Assembly: GCA_946480705.1 (NCBI GenBank)
Contig: CAMLLF010000147.1
Coordinates: 1-8,119, forward strand
DNA: 8,119 nt
Reading direction: 5' to 3'
DNA from: an uncultured Lysobacteraceae bacterium
Lineage (GTDB): Bacteria > Pseudomonadota > Gammaproteobacteria > Xanthomonadales > Rhodanobacteraceae
In this document: one piece after another, positions 1-6,262 of the stretch
Layout of the letters: each line of letters begins with the position of its first letter
Numbering within the stretch: position 1 is the first letter of the stretch
Position numbers and translations under genes: made by a program
Notes under the pieces: model-generated
Told to the model about the DNA's origin: nothing
Seen by the model: the letters and a program-made list of their open reading frames with translations, nothing else
Database searches by the model: none

Positions 1-1690
1 CCCAGTTGTCCTGGAAACCGAAGCTCTGTATGCCGTCGATGAAATAGTCGACCGGGTTGTCGGTGCCGCCGTTGCAGGTGATGGTGGCCGGATCGAAACC
101 GTTGCAGATGCGCGGATTGTGCAAGGTGCGGCCGCCGGGACTCTGCAGCACGAAGCCGCTCGAGCCGAGGATCAGGCCCGTCGTGTACGGATTCGTCAGC
201 GTGTTCACGTCGAGGCCGAAATCCGCGAACAGCGCTTCGGGAATCACGAACTGATACTTCATGTTCGATTCGCGCGCGGTCTTCTTGTCGTCGGTGTACC
301 TCAGGCCGGCCATCACGCGAAACGCGTCGCTGACCTTGAACGTGAAGTCCGCATAGGCCGCGTTGGAGCGCACGCGCGAATCGTCGCCGCGGTTCTCGCC
401 GCCGAGACCGTCCTGCCACGCGCAGATGGTGCCGGGCTGCCACCAGTCGCAGTCGCCGAAATAGCCGTTGCCGACGTCCCAGGACAGGTAGTCGTATTTC
501 TCGCCGAAGAAAAAGCCGCCGGCGGACCAGATCAGGTGATCGGTCTCGCCGTGGAAGCGCAGCTCGTTGATGCTCGAACTCGACTGCTCGGCCTGGAAGA
601 ACGTGTCGTTCCAGCGCAGGCGCTCGGGATTGTGGTACGCCTCGACCTCACTGCCGGGATAGCGGAAACCGAGCTGCCATTCGCGCGAGGCATTGCGATT
701 GTAGAAGTCGTATTCGCGGTAGGAACCGTTGTATTCGAGCGCGAACGCGCCGAAGTCGTAGGTCAGCGTCGCCGCGATGCCCTTGATGTCGTTGTCGGTC
801 TCGCCCTGCGTGCGGAAGTACTGCGTGTACGGATCGTCGATGTCGTCGATGTCGTAGCCGGCCGCGAGCGCGCGGTTCGCGAACACGCCGGGATCGCCGG
901 TGCCGTCCTCGGCAACGCGGTCGATCATGACGTTCGCGCTGAACTGCTCGTTCGGCTGCCACAGCAGCGACACGCGCGCGGCCTGGTTGTCGACCGCGCC
1001 GGGCGGCTCGAAGCCTGCGGGGTACGCATTGCTGTAGTAGGAATCGTGCGTTTCGGAGAACAGCGCGGCGCGCAGCGCGACCGTGTCGCCGAGCGGCACG
1101 TTGATGACGCCTTCCTGCGTGCGCGCGTCGTAGTCGCCGAAACCGATCTTGACGTTGCCGTTGAACGCGCCGAGTTCGGGCTGGTTCGGAATGATGTTGA
1201 TCGCACCGCCGGTCGCGTTGCGGCCGCGTACTGTGCCCTGCGGCCCCTTGTTCACCTCGATGCGCTCGACGTCGAAGAACATCGGGCCGATCGAGCGCGG
1301 GCGCGGCAGGTAGATGCCGTTGTAGTACGTCGCGACGGACGGATCGGACGAGAAGTCCGAATCGGCCGCGCCGATGCCGCGCAGGAAGATCTCGTACTTG
1401 CCTTCCTGGCGCGTGATCTGCAGTCCCGGCACGGCCGTCTGCAGGTTCGTGAAATCGGTATTGATGCCGAGCTTCTCGACGAGCTCGCCGCTGAAGCTCT
1501 GAATCGTGCCGGCGTATTCCTGGATGCTCTGCACGCGACGGTTGGCCGTGACGTTGACGCTCTCGAGCACTTCGGCGTCGGCGGACTCGCTCGCCGCCGC
1601 GTCGGTCCCGCTTGCGGTGTCGGCGGCGGCCGCGGCGCTGTGCAGCGCGGCAAGCATGGCGACGGTCAGCAGGTTCTTCTTCAAACGCAT
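1..1690 (-). CDS. TonB-dependent outer-membrane receptor (C-terminus outside window)
   Basis: This gene encodes an outer-membrane beta-barrel receptor that takes up a ligand using energy from TonB-ExbBD. The frame is open from the ATG at 1690 to the window edge, giving 563 residues; family members usually have 700-1000, so the last barrel strands are missing. Residues 1-23 form a signal peptide (MRLKKNLLTV, then an Ala-rich cleavage region). A TonB-box-like stretch follows at about 40-50 (EVLESVNVTAN). The plug spans about 55-170 and carries the family hallmarks FLRGIG (102-107), DVERIEVNKGPQGT (140-153) and GRNATGGAINI (156-166). The barrel begins at about 178. A strong purine-rich ribosome site (GGGGAGGGG, 1693-1701) fixes the start. 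C414/C423 and C529/C539 are close cysteine pairs, probably disulfides in outside loops. The gene diverges from an alpha-glucosidase and has a matching operator-like site upstream, so an alpha-glucoside ligand is inferred. The family is secure; the ligand is not. Confidence 0.95.
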   Translation of the reverse strand, partial: MRLKKNLLTVAMLAALHSAAAAADTASGTDAAASESADAEVLESVNVTANRRVQSIQEYAGTIQSFSGELVEKLGINTDFTNLQTAVPGLQITRQEGKYEIFLRGIGAADSDFSSDPSVATYYNGIYLPRPRSIGPMFFDVERIEVNKGPQGTVRGRNATGGAINIIPNQPELGAFNGNVKIGFGDYDARTQEGVINVPLGDTVALRAALFSETHDSYYSNAYPAGFEPPGAVDNQAARVSLLWQPNEQFSANVMIDRVAEDGTGDPGVFANRALAAGYDIDDIDDPYTQYFRTQGETDNDIKGIAATLTYDFGAFALEYNGSYREYDFYNRNASREWQLGFRYPGSEVEAYHNPERLRWNDTFFQAEQSSSSINELRFHGETDHLIWSAGGFFFGEKYDYLSWDVGNGYFGDCDWWQPGTICAWQDGLGGENRGDDSRVRSNAAYADFTFKVSDAFRVMAGLRYTDDKKTARESNMKYQFVIPEALFADFGLDVNTLTNPYTTGLILGSSGFVLQSPGGRTLHNPRICNGFDPATITCNGGTDNPVDYFIDGIQSFGFQDNW

Positions 1691-1772
1691 ATCCCCTCCC
1701 CGGTCGGCGTCGGACGCCGCGTATTGCAACGATGGCGGCGGATCGTAAGACGCGCGCCGCGCCGCGCCCACG

Positions 1773-1794
1773 GCATTGCATACGTATTCATTGC
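1773..1794 (-). promoter_or_regulatory. Operator-like palindrome facing the TonB-dependent receptor
   Basis: This is a 22-bp dyad centred on a CG at 1783/1784. Read towards the receptor (minus strand), its half-sites are GCAATGAATAC and GTATGCAATGC. Nine of eleven positions are symmetric, with an uninterrupted 8-bp palindrome ATACGTAT in the middle. It ends 82 bp upstream of the receptor start codon. The length, symmetry and central CG are typical of LacI/GalR-family operators. A near copy lies in front of the alpha-glucosidase. No regulator gene is present in the window, so the protein that binds here is inferred. Confidence 0.6.
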
Positions 1795-1804
1795 GATGCC
1801 GGTC

Positions 1805-1832
1805 ACGCGGCGCCGAGACGGCGGCGCCGTGT
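1805..1832. repeat. GC-rich inverted repeat between the two operator-like sites
   Basis: CGGCGCCG at 1808-1815 is repeated at 1822-1829, separated by six bases. Each arm is itself palindromic and the two can pair as an 8-bp stem, extended by a G-T wobble and two outer pairs (AC at 1805-1806 with GT at 1831-1832). No T-run follows on either strand. It could be a transcription barrier between divergent promoters, a second protein-binding site, or simply a product of high GC content. Confidence 0.35.
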
Positions 1833-1971
1833 ACATCGTGTGCAATCGCAACATGCAGCGCCGGCGTTCCGGCGGTCCGTCGACACGCGAAGCCGCCGCC
1901 GACGATGCGGCAATGCGCCAATGTCGCGACGCGCGCACGACGTCGCGGCGAAAGCCGGTGCCGGCGCGTGC

Positions 1972-1993
1972 GCGATGAATACGATTGCAATGC
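1972..1993 (+). promoter_or_regulatory. Operator-like element facing the alpha-glucosidase (second copy)
   Basis: Read on the plus strand, the halves are GCGATGAATAC and GATTGCAATGC. This matches the minus-strand reading of the element at 1773-1794 at 19 of 22 positions, differing at position 3 and by a TA-to-AT change at positions 13-14. Its own symmetry is weaker (6 of 11), so it was recognised by similarity to the other copy. It ends 79 bp upstream of the alpha-glucosidase start, almost the same distance as the first copy from the receptor start. Similarity continues into the 3' flank (CCG, then G and GCG). Confidence 0.5.
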
Positions 1994-2072
1994 CGCGAGC
2001 GGCGGCGGTCCGCGCCGCTATGCTGCGCGCCGAACCCGTCAGGGCAGCCAGCAAGGCATCGGACGCGCAGCA

Positions 2073-3686
2073 ATGAGTCGAACTCCGTGGTGGCGCGGCG
2101 CCGTCATCTATCAGGTCTATCCGCGCAGCTTCCAGGACGCGAACGGCGACGGCGTCGGCGACCTGCCGGGCCTGCTCGCGCGCCTGGACTACATCGCGAG
2201 CCTCGGCGTCGACGCGATCTGGATCTCGCCGTTCTTCAAGTCGCCGATGCACGACTTCGGCTACGACATTGCCGATTACCGCGCGGTCGATCCGCTGTTC
2301 GGCACGCTCGACGACTTCGATCGCGTGCTCGCACGCGCACATGCGCTCGGACTCAAGGTGATGATCGACCAGGTGCTCAGCCACACCTCGATCGAACACG
2401 CGTGGTTCAGGCAGAGCCGCGAGAGCCGCGACAACGAGAAAGCCGACTGGTACGTCTGGGCCGACGCGCGCGCCGACGGCGCGCCGCCGAACAACTGGCT
2501 GTCGATCTTCGGCGGCGGCGCCTGGCAATGGGAGCCGCGCCGGCGCCAGTACTACCTGCACAATTTCCTGACCACCCAGCCCGATCTCAACTTCCACCAT
2601 CCCGACGTGCAGCAGGCCGCGCTCGACAACGTGCAGTTCTGGCTGGACCGCGGCGTGGACGGGCTGCGGCTCGATGCGATCAACTTCTGTTTTCACGACA
2701 GGCTGCTGCGCGACAACCCGCCCAAGCCCGCGGAGCAGCGCGTCGGCCGCGGCTTCAGCGCCGACAACCCCTACGCGTATCAATTTCACTATTACAACAA
2801 TACCCAGCCGGAAAACCTCGCCTTTCTCGAACGCCTGCGTGCGCTGCTCGACCGCTATCCGGACGCCGTCGCGCTCGGCGAGATCTCGGCCGAGGATTCG
2901 CTCGCAACGACGGCCGAGTACACGCGCGACGGCCGCCTGCACATGGGCTACAGCTTCGAACTGCTGACCGACGACGGTTCGGCCGGCTACGTGCGCACGA
3001 CGGTCGAACGGCTCGAAGCGCAGATGCGCGAAGGCTGGCCCTGCTGGGCCGTGTCGAACCACGACGTGCAGCGCGTCGTCACGCGCTGGGGCGGCGCATC
3101 GCCGCCGCCCGATCTGGCACTGCAGCTGCTGATGCTGGTCTGCTGCCTGCGCGGAACGGCCTGCGTCTATCAGGGCGAGGAACTCGGCCTGCCCGAAGCC
3201 GACCTGCCGTTCGACGCGATCCGCGATCCTTACGGCATCGCGTTCTGGCCGGATTTCAAAGGCCGCGACGGCTGCCGCACGCCGATGCCCTGGGACGATT
3301 CGGAGAATGCCGGATTCTCGGACGCCGCGCCGTGGCTGCCGATACCGGCGGCGCATGCGCGCCTCGCCGTTGCTGCGCAAGCGCGCGATGCGAATTCGAC
3401 GCTGCAGCACGTGCGCCGGTTCCTCGCGTGGCGCCGCCGACAGCCGGCGCTCGTGCGCGGCGAGATCGCGTTTCTCGACGTGCCGGAACCCGTGCTCGCG
3501 TTCCGGCGGCGGTCGCCGGAGCAGACCCTGCTGGTCGCGTTCAATCTTTCGGATACGGTACAGCGCGTCGCCTTGCCGCTGGCACGCGCCCCGCGTTCCG
3601 CAATGGCGTCCGACGACGGCGACTCGCGCTGGAACGCCGGCGATCTGCTGCTCGCGCCGCGCGGGCGGTGGTTCGCGCTGGCCTGA
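2073..3686 (+). CDS. GH13 alpha-glucosidase (GH13_23-like, oligo-1,6-glucosidase group)
   Basis: This cytoplasmic enzyme hydrolyses, and may transfer, terminal alpha-linked glucose from short oligosaccharides. It has 537 residues, normal for the family, and no signal peptide. The N-terminus WWRGAVIYQVYPRSFQDANG and the metal-site loop DANGDGVGD (22-30) are typical. The retaining GH13 motifs are complete: region I D99-QVLS-H104, the QPDLN signature (169-173), region II GLRLD with nucleophile D201, region III with acid/base E270 (ALGEI), and region IV NHD with D331. The barrel is followed by a beta-sandwich domain C from about 470. Motif wording and spacing resemble the Halomonas HaG and Xanthomonas alpha-glucosyl-transfer enzymes. 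A202 after the nucleophile, rather than Val, is reported in this group to go with alpha-1,4 rather than alpha-1,6 preference. The ATG at 2073 matches family N-termini, although its ribosome site is weak. It diverges from the receptor and shares an operator-like element. Confidence 0.95.
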   Translation: MSRTPWWRGAVIYQVYPRSFQDANGDGVGDLPGLLARLDYIASLGVDAIWISPFFKSPMHDFGYDIADYRAVDPLFGTLDDFDRVLARAHALGLKVMIDQVLSHTSIEHAWFRQSRESRDNEKADWYVWADARADGAPPNNWLSIFGGGAWQWEPRRRQYYLHNFLTTQPDLNFHHPDVQQAALDNVQFWLDRGVDGLRLDAINFCFHDRLLRDNPPKPAEQRVGRGFSADNPYAYQFHYYNNTQPENLAFLERLRALLDRYPDAVALGEISAEDSLATTAEYTRDGRLHMGYSFELLTDDGSAGYVRTTVERLEAQMREGWPCWAVSNHDVQRVVTRWGGASPPPDLALQLLMLVCCLRGTACVYQGEELGLPEADLPFDAIRDPYGIAFWPDFKGRDGCRTPMPWDDSENAGFSDAAPWLPIPAAHARLAVAAQARDANSTLQHVRRFLAWRRRQPALVRGEIAFLDVPEPVLAFRRRSPEQTLLVAFNLSDTVQRVALPLARAPRSAMASDDGDSRWNAGDLLLAPRGRWFALA

Positions 3687-3772
3687 AGCGACCGTCGGAG
3701 CGCGACAGCGACACATTCCTGCGCGGCGCGCCGTAGCGCACCGCAAGTACGTCGCGTTCGTTCGGCCCCTCA

Positions 3773-3807
3773 CTTTCGACAGGGTTCGCACCTGTCTTTC
3801 GACAGGT
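3773..3807 (+). repeat. Direct repeat able to form two alternative hairpins
   Basis: CTTTCGACAGG occurs twice, at 3773-3783 and 3796-3806. Between them lies CCTGTC (3791-3796), which can pair with either GACAGG. The downstream choice gives a perfect 7-bp stem (ACCTGTC with GACAGGT) closed by a TTTC tetraloop at 3790-3807. The upstream choice gives a 6-bp stem with a 7-base loop at 3778-3796. The element lies in the gap after the alpha-glucosidase and about 110 bp before the exported-protein gene. No T-run follows, so ordinary intrinsic termination is not obvious. Confidence 0.45.
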
Positions 3808-3844
3808 CGTGGCGCGCCCGCACAGGGTTTCGCGTAGTTCCTGC

Positions 3845-3871
3845 CCCGAGGAGACGCTGGGTCGCCTCGGG
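3845..3871 (+). terminator. Stable hairpin in the gap before the exported-protein gene
   Basis: CCCGAGG (3845-3851) pairs with CCTCGGG (3865-3871). After an A-G mismatch the stem continues as GAC/GTC (3853-3855 with 3861-3863) around a GCTGG loop. It begins 158 bp after the alpha-glucosidase stop and ends 44 bp before the next start codon. The lack of a T-run makes termination uncertain; it could equally be a structured leader of the downstream message. Confidence 0.35.
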
Positions 3872-3915
3872 TCGCGCCGGAATGGCCGCGGTCACACTCG
3901 TGAACAGAGGGAATC

Positions 3916-6135
3916 ATGAAAGTGTTCAGGAATACACGTATTTGCCGCCTGAGCGGCGGCGTCCTGCTGGCGCTCGCGGTCAGCACCACGTGCAGTTTCG
4001 CGGCCGACCTGCCGCCGCAGGTCGTCGATCAGGGCGAAGGCTGGGAGCTGATGCTCGTCGCTCCGCCGATCGCGCCGCCGATGGAGATTCAGACGACGTC
4101 GCTCGATCCGGCGCCGATCGTCAGCGTGAGTTCGCTCGAAGGACTCGCGGCGTCGCCGCTGCCGCAGTCGATCAAGGACGAGCTGGCCGCGGACTTCGCC
4201 GCCGAGCCCGACGTCGTGCTCAACGTGCGCCAGGATCTGGCGCAGGCCATGGCCGACGGCACGGCCGCCGAACTCTTTGCGCAGTACATCGAACCCGATG
4301 ACGCCGGCGAGGCGGCCGGCTTCGGTACCAAGTTCGACCTGAATCCGCTCTGCCCGACGCACTGGCGCGAGCGGCACATCACGCGCAGCAAATCGTTCGA
4401 CGGCTTCCACCACACGTTCAGCGAAAGCACCGGCAATTTCCGCGGCAACATCGACATCGACGTGCCGCTGACCGGCGACGCATCGGTCGACGTGACCTAC
4501 GCGTTCCGGAAGAACTCGATCTGCATTCCGTGGGCCGTGAAGTTCGTCAATGCACGCGCGACCGGCGTGCTCAACGTCGGCGAGACGATGTTCGAGGCCA
4601 ACGGCAGCGCGAGCTTCGAGAAGTCGGACCGCCGCGTGCTGCTGACGCCGAAGTTCGAAGAGAACTTCATGGTCGGCCCCGTGCCGGTGCGTCTCGGCGT
4701 CGAGTTTCCGCTCGGCGTCGGCTACGACGTCAAGGCAACGGCCGAGGCGCAGCTCGCGCTCATGAGCCGCGCGCAGGGCGAGATGCGATTCGACGTGACC
4801 TGCACGCGCCACGGCTGCGCGCGGAACGCGCCGCCGGACAACGTTTCGACGGTCACGTTCCAGGATCTGATCCGGCCGAGCATCGTCGGCAGCGCGAAGC
4901 TGCAGGTCGACGTGAAGCCGTATGCGTTCGTCGAGGCCAACGCGTGGCTGTATCACGACCAGCTCGCGAAGGCGGGGCTCGGCCTGGAGCTGTCGGTGCC
5001 GTCGCGGCTGTTCTATCACTATGGCAGCGGCTGCGGCAGTCCGTCCGGCAGCGGCTCGACCGATCACGTCAACGGCGGCTTCGTCGACGTGAACGCGCAG
5101 CTCGCGCTGTACTACAACACGACGCTGCTCGGCCAGGATCGCTTCAACTGGATCGACACGCCGATCTCGTCGATCGGCGGTTATTTCCACGAGTATCGCG
5201 TGAACGATTTCCTGCGCGGCGGCGATCCGTTCAACGCACTGCGGCACACGCTGTATTTCCAGCCGATCAAGGTCGGCAGCTCCGGCGTCAGCCCGCTGAC
5301 GCCGATGCTGACCGGCCCGAACTCGGTGAATCTCGGCACGACCGGCAACTTCGCCGCGAAGATGCGTCCGTGCGTGCCGCTCGACGAACCGATGTCCTAC
5401 GTGGTCGACTGGGGCGACGGCTCGCAGTCGTCGGGCGAAGGCCCGGCGAAGCAGGACACGCCGCTCACGCACAGCTGGACGACATCCGGCACCAAGAGCG
5501 TCAGGGTCACCGCCACGCAGGATCGCGGTCCGCGCACGATCAATCAGCAGAGCACGCGGTCGGTCGTCAGCAACGCGCTCGCCGCGCCGCCGACGCCGGG
5601 CAGCATCAGCGCGCCGGCCAATGACGGCGATGCGGGCTTTTCGGTCAGCTGGGGCACGGTGCTCAATGCCGAACGCTACGAGATCGAGCGCAGTACCGCG
5701 GGCGGCGCGTTCACGCAGATCGCGGTCGTCGATCATCCGGCATCGTCGAAGGCGCTGACCGCGCAGCCGTTCGGCTACAACACGTATCGCGTGCGCGCGG
5801 TGAACAACTTCGGCGCGAGCGGCTATCGCACGGCCGGCCAGACGCTGGTCGGGTACATCCCGGCAACGCCGGGCCTGACCGTCACGTCGCTGATGTGCCA
5901 GGGCTGGAACAACGCGAGCTGGACGTCGTCGGCGAACACGACCGCGTACAAGCTGTATTGGAGTGCGAGCAGCAATCCGGCGAACGCGACCGAGCTCTAT
6001 TCGGGCCTCGGTCTCTCGCGCGACGTCAACGTGAGCTCGCGCACGTATCTCTGGGTGAAGGCCTGCGGCACCGGCGGCTGCAGCGCGCTGTCGCCGTCGC
6101 GCGTCGCGGACGTGCGTCCCGGTAGTTGCAACTGA
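3916..6135 (+). CDS. Exported protein of unknown function with PKD-like and two FN3-like domains
   Basis: I do not recognise this 739-residue protein as a named family. Residues 1-30 form a Sec signal peptide (basic start, hydrophobic 14-25, cleavage near SFAA-D31). Residues 31-130 are Pro- and acid-rich. Residues about 140-455 look beta-rich and amphipathic, with alternating patterns such as GPVPVRLGVEFPLGVGYDV (254-272), and have no obvious catalytic motif. A PKD-like domain follows at about 462-553, with core VDWGDGS (497-503) and HSWTTSGTKSVRVTAT (519-534). Two fibronectin III-like domains follow (about 558-646 and 649-736); the second has the paired-cysteine ending ACGTGGCSALS. The mature part has ten cysteines, an even number consistent with disulfides. 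GAGGG five bases before ATG 3916 supports the start. Such C-terminal domains usually serve binding or spacing in extracellular proteins, so a surface or secreted binding protein is plausible. Its link to the neighbouring alpha-glucosidase is unproven. Confidence 0.85.
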   Translation: MKVFRNTRICRLSGGVLLALAVSTTCSFAADLPPQVVDQGEGWELMLVAPPIAPPMEIQTTSLDPAPIVSVSSLEGLAASPLPQSIKDELAADFAAEPDVVLNVRQDLAQAMADGTAAELFAQYIEPDDAGEAAGFGTKFDLNPLCPTHWRERHITRSKSFDGFHHTFSESTGNFRGNIDIDVPLTGDASVDVTYAFRKNSICIPWAVKFVNARATGVLNVGETMFEANGSASFEKSDRRVLLTPKFEENFMVGPVPVRLGVEFPLGVGYDVKATAEAQLALMSRAQGEMRFDVTCTRHGCARNAPPDNVSTVTFQDLIRPSIVGSAKLQVDVKPYAFVEANAWLYHDQLAKAGLGLELSVPSRLFYHYGSGCGSPSGSGSTDHVNGGFVDVNAQLALYYNTTLLGQDRFNWIDTPISSIGGYFHEYRVNDFLRGGDPFNALRHTLYFQPIKVGSSGVSPLTPMLTGPNSVNLGTTGNFAAKMRPCVPLDEPMSYVVDWGDGSQSSGEGPAKQDTPLTHSWTTSGTKSVRVTATQDRGPRTINQQSTRSVVSNALAAPPTPGSISAPANDGDAGFSVSWGTVLNAERYEIERSTAGGAFTQIAVVDHPASSKALTAQPFGYNTYRVRAVNNFGASGYRTAGQTLVGYIPATPGLTVTSLMCQGWNNASWTSSANTTAYKLYWSASSNPANATELYSGLGLSRDVNVSSRTYLWVKACGTGGCSALSPSRVADVRPGSCN

Positions 6136-6182
6136 CGCAGCCGCGCAGGCTCGGTATGAGCCGGCGGCATTGCGATCGAAAC

Positions 6183-6207
6183 GGCGCCGCCCCCTGTGGG
6201 CGGCGCC
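6183..6207. terminator. Bidirectional intrinsic terminator between convergent genes
   Basis: GGCGCCGCCC (6183-6192) and GGGCGGCGCC (6198-6207) form a perfect 10-bp stem with a CCTGT loop. The plus strand continues TTCGTTC and the minus strand continues GTTTCG, short T-rich tails of the kind seen in GC-rich genomes. It lies between the stop of the exported-protein gene (6135) and the stop of the serine hydrolase gene (6263), where a shared terminator is expected. Confidence 0.8.
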
Positions 6208-6262
6208 TTCGTTCGGGCGGTTGCATCAACGGTTGCACGCGTTCGGAGTCGTCGCAAGTGCG

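Larger units (their letters stand above)
1691..2072. promoter_or_regulatory. Divergent control region between receptor and alpha-glucosidase
   Basis: This 382-bp stretch separates two divergent genes and holds no convincing gene of its own. It contains two related 22-bp operator-like elements, one about 80 bp from each start codon, and a GC-rich inverted repeat between them. The core TGCAAT (either strand) also occurs outside the two full elements, at 1723-1728 and 1841-1846, and GCAATGC occurs at 1910-1916. I could not identify convincing sigma-70 -35/-10 pairs: candidate TTGCAA-like and TATGCT/TACGAT-like hexamers near the operators are spaced 25-28 bp apart, which is too far. Confidence 0.7.

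Noticed and set aside
119..1978. 619-codon plus-strand frame opposite the receptor
   Set aside because: It is a shadow of strong third-position GC bias: composition is Arg/Val/Ala-rich with no domain, and the opposite strand encodes a clear TonB-dependent receptor.
1776..2072. In-frame upstream extension of the alpha-glucosidase (99 more residues)
   Set aside because: The extension is Arg/Cys/Ala-rich with no family resemblance and covers an operator-like site. The conserved N-terminus begins at the ATG at 2073, and total length from there fits the family.
3931..3942. AATACACGTATT inverted repeat as a third operator copy
   Set aside because: It has two extra central bases compared with the operator-like elements, lacks the GCAAT arms, and lies inside the signal-peptide coding sequence.
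1803..3989. 728-codon minus-strand frame opposite the alpha-glucosidase
   Set aside because: Same GC-bias shadow; the plus strand carries every GH13 catalytic motif.
3991..3993. Cys26 of the exported protein as a lipoprotein cysteine
   Set aside because: The preceding residues STT do not fit a lipobox, and a normal signal peptidase I site (SFAA) follows directly.
3892..5736. 614-codon minus-strand frame opposite the exported protein
   Set aside because: Arg/His/Val-rich shadow; the plus-strand frame has a signal peptide, ribosome site and PKD/FN3 domains.
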